A stretch of DNA of 64,000 nt, from the NCBI GenBank assembly GCA_046350095.1, contig JAXMBA010000004.1, positions 372,001 to 436,000 on the forward strand, written 5' to 3'. Position 1 is the first letter of the stretch. Every line of letters starts with the position of its first letter. The notes under the pieces are model-generated. The model saw nothing but the letters and a program-made list of their open reading frames with translations. It searched no databases and was not told where the DNA came from. A program made the position numbers and the translations under genes. The DNA is from Urbifossiella sp046350095 (GTDB lineage: Bacteria; Planctomycetota; Planctomycetia; Gemmatales; Gemmataceae). Shown piece by piece: positions 35,662 to 45,400 of this stretch.

Positions 35662-35745
35662 TGCCCAGGACAGGACTTGAACCTGCACGGTATTGCTACC
35701 GCCAGCCCCTCAAGCTGGTGCGTCTGCCAATTCCGCCACCTGGGC
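35662..35745 (-). tRNA. tRNA-Leu (anticodon GAG)
   Basis: On the minus strand: acceptor GCCCAGG/CCTGGGC, discriminator A, D-arm with GGCAGACGC, anticodon stem CCAGC/GCTGG around TTGAGGG (anticodon GAG), long class II variable arm, and T-loop TTCAAGT. 84 bases, CCA not encoded. Reads CTC codons, very frequent in this GC-rich genome. Confidence 0.96.
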
Positions 35746-35857
35746 TCGGCTCCGGAAATTATGGCGGGTTGCTGCCACGAATCAAGGGGGACGCCAAGAA
35801 GTCCCCCCGCTCGCGGCTTCGCGGCTGGCTGTGCCAGGCCGCGAGCGGAAAGTTGCG

Positions 35858-37465
35858 TCACGCGCACCCGTACCGCAGTACGCCGCGCATCTGGTCCAGC
35901 GTCACAACACCACCCGGGTACAGAATCTTCGCCAGCCGCGTCAGGTTGCGAATCTGCCGGCCGTTCAGCACGGTCTCGGCCAGCTCCGTCACCGCCCCGT
36001 CGGTCAGACTCAACCCCGCAGCCGACAGCATCGTCCGCCAGATCACCGCCCGCGCCGCCTGGTCCAGGTCCGGGTAGTCGAGCCGCAGCATCACCCGGCT
36101 GCGGACGGCGTGGTCCAACACGTCGGCGCGGTTCGTCGTCAGGAACAAGATGCCCTGGTAGTAGTCGAGCAGCCGCAGGAAGCTGCCGACGATCGCACTC
36201 CGCTCCAGGTCCTCGCCCCGCTGCGCGAGGAATATCTCGCACTCGTCGAACTGGAGGACCGCGTTCCACCGCGCGACGCGGTCAAACACGCGGTTCAGGT
36301 TCTCCTCCAGCTGCTGCACGTTTGTGCCGAGCTCGCCAAGCTCCAGGACGTACAGCGGCCGCCGCGTCTGCTCGGCGTACACCTCGGCGGTCAGCGTCTT
36401 GCCGACGCCCGGGTTGCCGGCCGCGAGGATCACCACGCCGCCGTGCTTCCCCTTGATCACGTCGCCGAACAGGCCTTCCACGGGCGTGCTGAACACGCGA
36501 GTCAGGATGCCCAGCATCTCGCCGGGGAGGTGGAGCTTCCCCATCGCCTCCTCGTCGAACTCGTAGGGGCGCACGTCGTCCACGTCGGCATACACGTACT
36601 GCTTCGTGTCGAGGCTGAACACGCGGACGAACGGCAGCCGGCTCATCCCCTCCTGGCTGCCGCCGTAGGGGGCGTAGTAGTTCCGCTGCTCCTCCGCCAC
36701 CTCCAGTTCGGCCTCCACGACGCAGCGGCGCGGCATCTCGGCGGTGCCGAGTGCGCGGCTCTCCGGGCCGGGGAGCCAGCGGTTGCTGATCGTCACCACC
36801 GGGCCGCTCACGAGCACGACGCTGCCGCGCTCGCGGCTGTGCCGCTCGGCGCGGAGCAGCTTCAGGTTGAACTCGCCGGCCGTTGCCTGCACTCCCCGGT
36901 AGCCGAAGTGGTTGAGCACCTGAAGGACGGTCAGCTCGCGGGGCATCCCGGCGTCGTCCAGGAACAGGTCTGGGTAGACGTACCGGCTGAAGCCGTAGGC
37001 GGTCTCGCACAGCGACAGGGTGCCGTGGAGCAGCACGCCCTTGCTGAGGTGGTTCCCCTCGCGGTTGTCGTTCAGGAACTGCACGTTCAGCGTAACCGGA
37101 TACCACCGGCCGTTGAGGAACAGCTCGGCGTTCGGCGTCTTGGTGCCGAGCATGGCGAACGTGCTGCCGAACTCGACCGGGTTGCCGACGACCGTCTGGT
37201 AGACGTGGTCGCGGTCCGAGCCGCTCGCCCCGGACATGCCGTGGACGTGCATCACGATCACGGCGCGCTGGTTCGGCGACAGCCTGCTGTCGTCGAGGAG
37301 CGCCCGCAGCGCCGGCGGCGGAATCTGCGCGACCTCGGCGGCGACCGGGCCCTTCGCGGCGGCGCCGGAGAGCAGGCGTTCGAGGGTGGTCCGCTCGGCC
37401 TCGGTGAGGATGGCGCGGTCGAGCGCCGACTTCAGGATTTCCCGGCCGATCCGCAGCTTCGCCAT
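35858..37465 (-). CDS. AAA+ ATPase with large N-terminal domain
   Basis: 535 residues. C-terminal AAA+ module: Walker A GNPGVGKT (350-357), Walker B VLQFDECEIF (D407, E408), sensor 1 TTNR, then an arginine finger in the RSRV region. The Walker B is DEC, and the P-loop type is near the CbxX/spoVK and FtsH-like classes. The N-terminal 300 residues match nothing I recognise, with a HVHGMSG motif and Cys-poor beta-rich stretches. Start: MAKLRIGRE at 37465 (a GTG three codons upstream is possible). It lies alone next to tRNA-Leu. Likely remodels or assembles an unknown complex. Not part of the FtsH-type cluster at 54982-64000. Confidence 0.8.
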   Translation of the reverse strand: MAKLRIGREILKSALDRAILTEAERTTLERLLSGAAAKGPVAAEVAQIPPPALRALLDDSRLSPNQRAVIVMHVHGMSGASGSDRDHVYQTVVGNPVEFGSTFAMLGTKTPNAELFLNGRWYPVTLNVQFLNDNREGNHLSKGVLLHGTLSLCETAYGFSRYVYPDLFLDDAGMPRELTVLQVLNHFGYRGVQATAGEFNLKLLRAERHSRERGSVVLVSGPVVTISNRWLPGPESRALGTAEMPRRCVVEAELEVAEEQRNYYAPYGGSQEGMSRLPFVRVFSLDTKQYVYADVDDVRPYEFDEEAMGKLHLPGEMLGILTRVFSTPVEGLFGDVIKGKHGGVVILAAGNPGVGKTLTAEVYAEQTRRPLYVLELGELGTNVQQLEENLNRVFDRVARWNAVLQFDECEIFLAQRGEDLERSAIVGSFLRLLDYYQGILFLTTNRADVLDHAVRSRVMLRLDYPDLDQAARAVIWRTMLSAAGLSLTDGAVTELAETVLNGRQIRNLTRLAKILYPGGVVTLDQMRGVLRYGCA

Positions 37466-37623
37466 GGCAGTCACCTCGACGGGGTCTACCGGTAGATTCG
37501 CCGCACCGACTGGAGGTTCGCGGGAGGTGGGGGAAGTTTAACCCTGATGGGTGGGAACTTGAATGTCGGTGGCTCAGGGGCGTGGTAGGATACCACCCCC
37601 CTCCCCTCCCCCGGGTCCGCCCC

Positions 37624-38550
37624 ATGTTCGTCTTCGAAAAGGCGCCGTTCAAATCGTGCCACGCCTCCACGGTCGTGGAACACGAGCCCGGCAAGCTCCT
37701 CGCCGCGTGGTTCGCCGGCGACGCCGAAGGCGCCAAGAACGTGCAAATCTGGCTGTCCGCGTTCGACGGCCGGGCGTGGAGCGAGCCCGCCGTGGTCGGC
37801 AGCGAACCGGGCCAACCGACGTGGAACCCGGTGCTGTTCAAGAGCGCCAAGGGGACGCTCCGGCTGTGGTACAAGGCCGGGCCGAAGCCCGACAACTGGA
37901 CCGGGTACGACCGCACCTCCGCCGACGGCGGGCGCACCTGGACCGAACCGCGGATGCTCCCGACGCCGCTGTACGGCCCGGTGCGGGCGAAGCCGCTCCA
38001 ACTCGCCGACGGAGCCATCCTCGCGGGCACGAGCGTCGAGAGTTACCGCAACTGGACGCCGTACGTGGACCGCTCCGACGACGACGGCCGTTCGTGGACG
38101 CGGTCGAACCCGTTCCCCTTGCCGCGGCTGTTCGGGCAGATTCAGCCGGCGCTCATCCCCACCGCGGACGGCAAAGGGGTGGTGGCGCTGATGCGGTCGC
38201 GGTCGATGAAAGTGTGCCGCTCGGTGTCAACCGACGGAGGCCGGACGTTCTCGGCTTCGGAGGAGATCGACGTGCCGAACCCCAGCGCCGGCATCGACGC
38301 CGTCCGCACGAAGGCCGGGCTGCTGGTGATGATCTACAACCCGACGGCGGTCGCCCGGACGCCGATCAGCCTGGGCGTGTCGGCGGACGACGGAAAGACT
38401 TGGCGGAAGGTTCGTGACCTGGAGACGGAGCCGGGCGAGTACTCGTATCCGGCGCTCATCGAGACCGCGGCTGGTGAACTGGTGATGACGTACACGTGGC
38501 GTCGGACGCACATCAAGGTGGTTCGCGTCGATCCGGCCACGCTCCGGTAA
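37624..38550 (+). CDS. Sialidase/BNR-repeat family protein
   Basis: 308 residues. Six-bladed propeller type with four Asp-box motifs S.D.G..W/F: SADGGRTW, SDDDGRSW, STDGGRTF and SADDGKTW. Arg-rich sites of the active centre are partly visible (MRSRSMKVCRS). No signal peptide, so intracellular or exported by another route. Such planctomycete exo-alpha-sialidase-like proteins are often misnamed; true sialidase activity is unproven. The ATG at 37624 is preceded by a Pro/Cyt-rich stretch without good SD. The next gene starts 1 base after the stop. Confidence 0.8.
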   Translation: MFVFEKAPFKSCHASTVVEHEPGKLLAAWFAGDAEGAKNVQIWLSAFDGRAWSEPAVVGSEPGQPTWNPVLFKSAKGTLRLWYKAGPKPDNWTGYDRTSADGGRTWTEPRMLPTPLYGPVRAKPLQLADGAILAGTSVESYRNWTPYVDRSDDDGRSWTRSNPFPLPRLFGQIQPALIPTADGKGVVALMRSRSMKVCRSVSTDGGRTFSASEEIDVPNPSAGIDAVRTKAGLLVMIYNPTAVARTPISLGVSADDGKTWRKVRDLETEPGEYSYPALIETAAGELVMTYTWRRTHIKVVRVDPATLR

Positions 38551-38551
38551 A

Positions 38552-38923
38552 ATGGGCGAACCACCCGGAGCCCCTGCCTTGCTTTCGACCCCCGTCGGCC
38601 GCCTCCGCGTCGTCGCCTTCGCGGAGGGAGTGTCGTGCCTGCTCCTGTTCTTCGTGGCGATGCCGATTAAATACGTTGAGGCGCTCGGGAACGACCCCAC
38701 ACCGGTAAAGTACGTCGGCTGGGTCCACGGGCTGCTGTTCATACTGTTCGGGGTCGCCGGGTTGCAGGCGATGGCGGCCCGCCGCTGGAAGTGGACTGCC
38801 GCGGCGTGGGGCTTCGTGGCCGCGTTGTTGCCGGGCGGCACGTTCGTCTACGACGCCCGCTTCCTGAAGCCCGAACACGACCTCGAACGCGGCGGGGGCG
38901 CTTCGGCAAGGGGTTTGCAATGA
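38552..38923 (+). CDS. DUF3817 membrane protein
   Basis: 123 residues with three to four helices. The DUF3817 signature is clear: RLRVVAFAEGVSCLLLFFVAMPIKY followed by VKYVGWVHGLLFILF. Such proteins are small inner-membrane proteins of unknown role, sometimes linked to transport. Located directly after the sialidase-like gene (TAA then ATG) and overlapping the next start (ATGA at 38920), so all three are one transcript. Confidence 0.85.
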   Translation: MGEPPGAPALLSTPVGRLRVVAFAEGVSCLLLFFVAMPIKYVEALGNDPTPVKYVGWVHGLLFILFGVAGLQAMAARRWKWTAAAWGFVAALLPGGTFVYDARFLKPEHDLERGGGASARGLQ

Positions 38924-39441
38924 ACACCCCGGACGTACCCGGAGACCCCATGCCGACCACACTGCCACGCCCCGAGTTGATTACCGACGTGGACCCCAAG
39001 GCCGCTTTGCCGGCCGTGCGGGCACTGGCAAACGTCATGGACCGGGCGGTCACGGTCCCCGGCACACGCGTCTCGTTCGGCCTCGACGCGCTGCTGGGGC
39101 TCTTCCCCGGAGTCGGCGACACGGTGAGCTCGCTCATCGGCAGCTACATCATCCTCGTCGCCCACCGCCTCGGGGCGCCGACGAGCGTGCTTCTGCGGAT
39201 GGGGCTGAACCAGTTGATCGACGCACTCATCGGCGTCGTGCCGTTCGCCGGCGACCTGTTGGACCTCGGCTTCAAGGCGAACGTAAAGAACGCCCGCCTG
39301 CTGGAGCAGACGCTCGAAGACCCCCACCGCGCCCGCCGGGGGAGTACGTGGGTCGTGGCCGGACTGCTGCTGGTGGTACTCGCCGTCGGCGCGGGAACGG
39401 CGATGATCGGGTATTGGGTCGTGACGAAGATATTCGGATGA
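38920..39441 (+). CDS. DUF4112 membrane protein
   Basis: 173 residues. DUF4112 pattern: LDALLGLFPGVGDTVSSLIGSYII and NQLIDALIGVVPFAGDLLDLGFKANVKN. Two helix hairpins at the membrane plus a C-terminal helix (about 145-170). Function unknown. Translationally coupled to DUF3817 by the overlap ATGA. Convergent with the sulfotransferase gene 21 bases downstream. Confidence 0.85.
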   Translation: MNTPDVPGDPMPTTLPRPELITDVDPKAALPAVRALANVMDRAVTVPGTRVSFGLDALLGLFPGVGDTVSSLIGSYIILVAHRLGAPTSVLLRMGLNQLIDALIGVVPFAGDLLDLGFKANVKNARLLEQTLEDPHRARRGSTWVVAGLLLVVLAVGAGTAMIGYWVVTKIFG

Positions 39442-39462
39442 GCCCGGCGTGGGGCTCTCTCG

Positions 39463-40584
39463 TCACGTCTCGTAACCGTAGCGTCGAATCACGTCTCCCC
39501 AGCGGGCCGACACCTCCGTGCGGTCCGCGTCCGAGAGCGAATACTTATTCGCCTCGTACCCTTTCGTGGCCGCCAGGTACTCGCGCAGCCGCGGCTCGTA
39601 GTCGGGGAACCCGCCCAACTCCAGCGCGTCGAACACTCGCCGCATCTGGCCCGGCGTGTCCTTCACTAATTCCTCGTAGTGTAGCTCGTGGAGCTGGCCG
39701 CGCGGGACGAGCGGCTTCGCTTCTTCGAGCCGGTCGTAGATCGTGCGGAACTCGGCGAACACCTTCTCGCGGATGCGGGTGGGGTTGTTCGGCGTCTGGA
39801 GGCCGTGCTTCCGGCCGAGCGCGGTCCACAGGTTCACCGTGGACGGGAACACCACGTACGGGTCGCGCACGATGTGGACGAACCGCGCGTCCGGGAACAT
39901 TTCCAGGAGCACCCTGACGCGTGCGGTGTGCGGCGGCGATTTCAGCACGAGCCGTCGCGGGTCGCGGTAGGTCACCGTTTGGAGGAAGCGACGGAAACCG
40001 CGCTTCCACCCGGCGAGTTGGGCCGGCGTCAGCCCCGACAGGTCGAGCGAGCCGGGGAACACCGACGGCCGATTCGGGAAGGCGATGTCCGCGTAGGGCG
40101 AGGGGAGCCCGAGCAGGCACAGGGCGAACTCGTCTTCCTGCGGGCGGTCCCAGCCGGCGGCCATGTTGTCCATCGGCCGCTTGTCCGGCACCATGAACTT
40201 GAGTGGCCCCTTGAGCAGGCGCTCCGACAGGAGAAAGTGATTCGGGGCGAAGCACTGCAGGTACGTCGGGCTGGCGAACCGCGGGTCGAGGCACAGCAAC
40301 TCGTGCAGCAGCGTCGTGCCCGTGCGCCAGTGGCCGATGACGAACACCGGCGGGCCGACGAGCCGCGTCCGCCGCACCGCGTCGCCGTGGAGGCCGGTCG
40401 TGAACCACCGACCGACCATGTTGGCGAGTGTGACGACCGACGCGATGGCGGCGATGTACAACTGACGGGGGTGGACGGCGAAGCGGTTGCGGGCCAGGAG
40501 CCGCAGGTAGGCGGGGTAGTCGGACCCCTCCCACATCCTCGGCGACCACGGGTCGCGCTTCGGGCCGGGGCCGGCCGGGCTCAT
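39463..40584 (-). CDS. Sulfotransferase family protein
   Basis: 373 residues. The PAPS-binding 5'-phosphosulfate loop is FVIGHWRTGTTLLHELL, and the 3'-phosphate site is VHIVRDPYVVFPSTVNL. Such enzymes move sulfate from PAPS to sugars, peptides or small molecules. No signal peptide, but a hydrophobic stretch near residue 40 (YIAAIASVVTLANMV). Start at ATG 40584 (MSPAGPG); the frame stays open upstream but that part is basic and unlike the family. With the formylglycine enzyme at 28108 and CysA this region hints at active sulfate metabolism, though the genes are not clustered. Confidence 0.88.
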   Translation of the reverse strand: MSPAGPGPKRDPWSPRMWEGSDYPAYLRLLARNRFAVHPRQLYIAAIASVVTLANMVGRWFTTGLHGDAVRRTRLVGPPVFVIGHWRTGTTLLHELLCLDPRFASPTYLQCFAPNHFLLSERLLKGPLKFMVPDKRPMDNMAAGWDRPQEDEFALCLLGLPSPYADIAFPNRPSVFPGSLDLSGLTPAQLAGWKRGFRRFLQTVTYRDPRRLVLKSPPHTARVRVLLEMFPDARFVHIVRDPYVVFPSTVNLWTALGRKHGLQTPNNPTRIREKVFAEFRTIYDRLEEAKPLVPRGQLHELHYEELVKDTPGQMRRVFDALELGGFPDYEPRLREYLAATKGYEANKYSLSDADRTEVSARWGDVIRRYGYET

Positions 40585-40669
40585 CCGAAGCACTCCATCG
40601 GGGCGACCAAAGTGACGTTGAAGCGAATCCCCAGCCCCGGGGCAAGTCGTTCTTGATCGACGGAGCGAA

Positions 40670-40697
40670 TTGACACGCCGCGGCGGGAGCTTATGAT
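40670..40697 (+). promoter_or_regulatory. Consensus sigma-70 promoter
   Basis: TTGACA at 40670-40675 (perfect -35) and TATGAT at 40692-40697 (five of six) with a 16-base spacer, 18 bases upstream of the ATG at 40715. The implied leader is only about 10 bases and holds the ribosome-binding site. Confidence 0.75.
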
Positions 40698-40714
40698 CGG
40701 GTCGTAGGGGGAGT

Positions 40715-41194
40715 ATGGTTGTGGTCCCGTTCCGACTCCAGTACGAAGTCGGCCGACGCGACCGCCTCGCGGTCGAGAGTACGCCGCACCTCCCGGCCTG
40801 CGCGGCCGCCCTCGGTTTCAGCAGCGGCATCGTCTATCTCGCCGCCGCCGTATCGCCGTGGTTCCTTCTGCTCCTGGTCTGGCCGACTTTCACGAGCCGC
40901 AAGTTTTTTGCCCTCCTGCTCGAACTGATCCGAGTACCACGCCGTCCCGTGGACGTCCTGGTCGAGGCCGACCGGTTGGGGCTTCTCAGCGGCGGCGAGC
41001 GCGTCTGGCTGTACCTGGACGGCGTGATCCAGATGTACCGCACCGAGGGCGGTCGGACGTGGACGATGCTTCACGTCAACGGCTCCGTGTTGACGATCCC
41101 GCGCGACGCGATAACGGCCGAGCAAGTGGAATTTCTTCAGGGGTTTGCCCTGGCCGCGTGGCGGCGAAGGCGGGCGACGCAGCCCGCGGCGTGA
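40715..41194 (+). CDS. Hypothetical membrane protein
   Basis: 159 residues. One hydrophobic hairpin at about 30-65 (CAAALGFSSGIVYLAAAVSPWFLLLLVWPTF), then a cytoplasmic domain that resembles YcxB-like proteins: VEADRLGLLSGGERVWLYLDGVIQMYRTEGG, LTIPRDAIT and QVEFL. No function known. The consensus promoter at 40670-40697 and a GGGGGAG very close to the start suggest steady expression. A second start (GTG, 40721) is possible. The operator-like palindromes begin one base after the stop. Confidence 0.7.
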   Translation: MVVVPFRLQYEVGRRDRLAVESTPHLPACAAALGFSSGIVYLAAAVSPWFLLLLVWPTFTSRKFFALLLELIRVPRRPVDVLVEADRLGLLSGGERVWLYLDGVIQMYRTEGGRTWTMLHVNGSVLTIPRDAITAEQVEFLQGFALAAWRRRRATQPAA

Positions 41195-41231
41195 TTTGTA
41201 AACCAACTTTACTAAAGCCGCTTTACAAAGC
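41195..41231 (+). promoter_or_regulatory. Tandem palindromes upstream of the ROK regulator
   Basis: TTTGTAAA (41195-41202), CTTTACTAAAG (41207-41217, palindrome) and GCTTTACAAAGC (41220-41231, palindrome), all AT-rich and 31-67 bases before the regulator start. TTTGTAAA and TTTACAAA are also mutual inverted copies. A likely operator, probably for the ROK protein itself. Confidence 0.7.
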
Positions 41232-41261
41232 CCGCCGTAGCCCGTAGTCTAGCGGGTAATC

Positions 41262-42443
41262 ATGGCACCCTCCGGCACCTTGGCCACGATCACGACCATT
41301 CGTCCGTCGATGGTCGGCAGGCTCAACGAGCGGCAGGTCCTGCGCGTACTCCAGGACCGCGGTCCCCTCTCGCGTGCCGACGTGGCGCGCGAGTGTGGCC
41401 TGAGCCCGCCGACGGTCTCGAAGGCGGTCGCGTCACTGTTGAAGGTGGGGCTGTTGGAAGAGGCCGACGCCCCTGAGATCGCCCGCGGCCGACCCGCCCC
41501 GAGGCTCCGGCTGGCGAGCGCGACGGCCCAGGTGCTCGGCGTCACCATCGACGGCGGGCACTGCGAGGTGGTGTCGGCCGGGCTCGACGGCGAGCTACAC
41601 GCCGACCTGGTGAGCGTGCCGACGCCGACCAGCTACACGAAGCTTCTGGACGCGCTCGAAGCCGCCGCCCGCGAGCTGATCGCCCGGCCGGGCGTCCGAA
41701 CGCTCGGACTCGGGGTGAGCCTTCCGGGGCTGGTGGACTATCGTAAGGGGTGCGGCGTGCTGTCGCCGAACCTGCCGATCACCGACGGCCATGCCCCCGC
41801 CGCCGACCTGGCCGGCCGGCTCGGCATCGAGTGCTCGCTGCTGCAAGAGTCGCACGCCCTGTGCCTCGCGGAACGCGAGTACGGCCTGGCCCGCGGGCTG
41901 GACGACTTCGCCATGCTCGACGTGGGCACCGGCGTCGGGCTCGGCGTGATGAGCGGCGGCCGCCTGGTCACGGGTCATTCCGGGCTGGCCGGCGAGGTCG
42001 GGCACCTGACCGCGGTCGCGGACGGCGGCCGGCCGTGCGGCTGCGGCAACCGCGGCTGCCTCGAAACGGTGGCCAGCGACCGGGCACTCGCCCTGCGTGC
42101 CTCGGAGAAGCTCGGCCACGACGTTGACGTGGACGAGGTCATGGAACTGCTGCGGGCCGGGACCGTCGACCTGGCTGACGAATTGCGGGCGGCGGTGAAG
42201 TACCTGGCGGTCGGGGTGGCGGCGGTGCTGAACCTGTTCAACCCGGCCACGCTGTTCATCCACACGCGCCTGTTCGAGACCGACCCCGACCTGTTCGACG
42301 AGGTGGTGCGCCAGGCCGGCGCCCGAGCCCTCCCGCCGGCGTTCGCCGACTGCCGCATCGTCCCCGCGAAGGGGAGCAAGCGGCAAGGCGCGGTCGCCGG
42401 CATCGTCCGCCGCCTGACGGACGCCGTGGCCCAGGAAGTTTGA
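41262..42443 (+). CDS. ROK-family (NagC/XylR-like) transcriptional regulator
   Basis: 393 residues. N-terminal winged helix-turn-helix at about 18-75 (ERQVLRVLQDRGPLSRADVARECGLSPPTVSKAV), then a sugar-kinase-like ROK domain with LDVGTGVGLGV and the zinc motif CGCGNRGCLE, which binds Zn in both kinases and repressors. No catalytic-looking DGA loop, so it is more likely a repressor that responds to a sugar than an active kinase. The downstream gene (42482) is the ThuA/haem protein, 38 bases later on the same strand, so it may control that operon. Start ATG 41262. Confidence 0.88.
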   Translation: MAPSGTLATITTIRPSMVGRLNERQVLRVLQDRGPLSRADVARECGLSPPTVSKAVASLLKVGLLEEADAPEIARGRPAPRLRLASATAQVLGVTIDGGHCEVVSAGLDGELHADLVSVPTPTSYTKLLDALEAAARELIARPGVRTLGLGVSLPGLVDYRKGCGVLSPNLPITDGHAPAADLAGRLGIECSLLQESHALCLAEREYGLARGLDDFAMLDVGTGVGLGVMSGGRLVTGHSGLAGEVGHLTAVADGGRPCGCGNRGCLETVASDRALALRASEKLGHDVDVDEVMELLRAGTVDLADELRAAVKYLAVGVAAVLNLFNPATLFIHTRLFETDPDLFDEVVRQAGARALPPAFADCRIVPAKGSKRQGAVAGIVRRLTDAVAQEV

Positions 42444-42481
42444 TTCTCGCCGCTCGCGGCGTTGCCCCTGGAGTTCCTGCG

Positions 42482-45400
42482 ATGCGTGCCCTCCCGCCGC
42501 TGATCGCCGCCCTGCTCGCCGGGTTCGCCTTACAGACCGGCGGCCGCGGTGCCGACCTGCCGCCGCTCAAATTGCTGTTCCTCGGCGACTCCGCCGGGCA
42601 CCAACCCGCCGCCCGCTTCGAGCAACTGCGGCCGGTGTTCGCCGCCCGGAACATCAGCCTCACCTACACGGACAAGCTGGACGACCTGAACGCCGCGAAG
42701 CTGAACCAGTTCGACGGCCTGATGGTGTACGCGAACCACACGAGGATCGCGCCCGAGCAGGAGAAGGCGCTGCTGGACTACGTCGCGTCCGGGAAGGGCT
42801 TCATCCCGGTGCACTGTGCCAGCTACTGCTTCCTGAACTCGCCGGCGTACATCGACCTTGTCGGCGCCCAGTTCCGCAGCCATACCACGGGCACTTTCCG
42901 GACCACGGCCGTCGCGCCCGACCATGCCATCCTCAAGGGCTACCGCTCGTTCACCAGTTGGGACGAGACCTACGTGCACCACAAGCACAACGAGACGGAC
43001 CGCACGCTGCTCGAAGTCCGCGAGGAGCCCGGCGTGAAGGAGCCGTGGACGTGGACGCGGACCCACGGCAAGGGGCGCGTCTTCTACACCGCGTGGGGCC
43101 ACGACCAGCGCACCTGGGGCAACCCCGGCTTCCAGAACCTGCTCGAGCGCGGAGTCCGCTGGGCGTGCAACCAGGACCCCGCCCTCGCCGGCCCCTACTT
43201 CGACCGCCCCGACATGACGAAGCCGGCGACCGGGCTCGCGCCGTTCGAGTACGTGCCCGCGAAGGTGCCGTTCTACCCCGCCGGCAAGAAGGCCGGCACG
43301 AAGGGCGACCCGGGCGGCAAGATGCAGAAGCCGCTCCCCCCGGACGAGAGCGTGAAGCACTACGTCACCCCGGTGGGGTTCCAGGTGCGGCCGTTCGTCA
43401 CCGAGGAGAAGCTGGGCGGCAAGCCGCTGGCGATGGCGTGGGACGAGAAGGGGCGGCTCTGGGTGTCGGTGTCACTCGACTACCCGAACGAGTTGAAGCC
43501 GGCCGGCCAGGGCCGCGACCGTATCGTCATCTGCACCGACACCGACGGCGATGGCGTGTGCGACACCGTCACCACCTTCGCCGACAAACTCAGCATCGTG
43601 ACGAGCCTGCTCCCTTACGCCGGCGGCGTGATCGCCCACCAGGCGCCCGTGACGCTGTTCCTCAAGGACACCGACGGCGACGGCACCGCCGACGTGCGGC
43701 AGGAACTCCTCCGCGGCTGGTCCACGGGCGACACTCACGCCGGCCCGAGCAACCTCCGCTACGGGTTCGACAACTGGGTGTACGGGGCGATCGGCTACGC
43801 CGGGTTCAACGGCGTTGTGAACGGCGAGCGGCTCAACTTCCGCCAGGGCTTCTACCGCTTCAAGGTGGAGGCCGAAAACGGCACCCTGAAGGTGACGAAG
43901 CTGGAGTTCCTTCGCAGTACCAACAACAACACCTGGGGTCTAAACTTTGACGAGACCGGCGAGTTGTTCGGCAGCACGGCCAACGGCTGCCCGCTGGTCC
44001 ACATGCCGATCCCGAACCGCTACACGGAGCAGGTCCGCGGGCTGAGCGCGACGCCGCTGGCCAACATCGCCGCCGACAACCACATGGAGCCCATCACCGA
44101 CAAGGTCCGCCAGGTGGACTGGCACGGCGGCTTTACCGCCGCGTCGCACGTGGCGCTCTACACGGCCCGCACGTACCCGCGCGAGTACTGGAACCGGACG
44201 GCGTTCGTGAGCGAGCCGACCGGGCACCTGACGGCGGCCTTCACGCTGCGCCCGAACGGGGCCACGTTCGCCGCCACCTACGGCTGGAACATCCTGGCCA
44301 GCGACGACGAGTGGGCCGCGCCGATCGACGCCCAGGTGGGGCCGGACGGCAACGTGTGGGTGAACGACTGGTACAACTTCATCGTCCAGCACAACCCGAC
44401 GCCGGCGGGGTTCAAGAACGGGGCGGGCAACGCCTACGAGACCGAGCTGCGCGACAAGACGCACGGCCGCATCTACCGGGTCGTCCACAACGGCAAGGCC
44501 GACGCCGGCCCGAAACTCGCCGGGGCTTCGCCGCTGGAGTTGGTCGAGGCGCTGAAGCACCCGAACCTCGGCTGGCGGCTCCACGCCCAGCGGCTGCTCG
44601 TCGAGCGCGGCCAGCGCGACGTCGAGCCGGCACTGCTGAAGCTGGTGCGGGACAAGTCCGTGGACGAAACCGGCCTGAACGCCGGGGCCGTTCATGCCGT
44701 GTGGACCGTGTCCGGGCTCCGCGGCGCGCGGGCGGTGCCTGAGGGGCTCACGGAATTCGTGCAGGCCGCGGTCACACACCCGTCCGCGGCCGTGCGCCGG
44801 GCCGGGTACCTCGGCCTGGTGGCGAAGCTGACGGAGCACGCCGACGGCCTGCTCCCCGCGCTGGCCCCGCGGTCGCCGTACGCCGACGCGGACGTGCCGG
44901 TCCGCGTCGCAGCCCTCCTGGCCACGGCCGACCTGACCGACGCCGCCAATCTCAGCAAGGTGCTCGCCTCACACCTGAGCGACCCCAGCTTCCTGGAACC
45001 GGCCGGCCTCGCCGACGCGACCGCCGCCGCCGGCGTGGCTCACCCGCTCCGCTTCCTGACAGCCGTGGCCGCGACCCCGAAGGAGCGGACGCTCCCGCCC
45101 GCCTCGGCGAAGGTGGTCGAACTGGTCGCGCGGACGTTTGCGTCGAATCCCAAGGCTCCGCCCGCCAAGGGGGCTGCGGGGCCGGCACCCGGCGGCGCAC
45201 CGACCGGCGGGGCGGCCGCCCAACCCGCCGCGGAGCCGTCGCCCGTCGAGTTGCTGCTGCGGAGACTGGGCACGAACCCGAAAGCCGACGACGCCATACT
45301 CGCCGGCCTCGCCGCCGGCTGGCCCTCGGGCAAGGCGCTGACCTTGACGCCGGACGGCGAAAAGGCCGTCGGCGACCTGCTCGGCAAACTCGCCCCGTCC

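Noticed and set aside
35662..35745. tRNA-Leu as an attachment site for an integrated element
   Set aside because: No integrase, repeated 3' end or atypical base content beside it.
37559..37591. TTGAAT ... TAGGAT as promoter of the sialidase-like gene
   Set aside because: The spacer is 21 bases, too long for a normal sigma-70 promoter.
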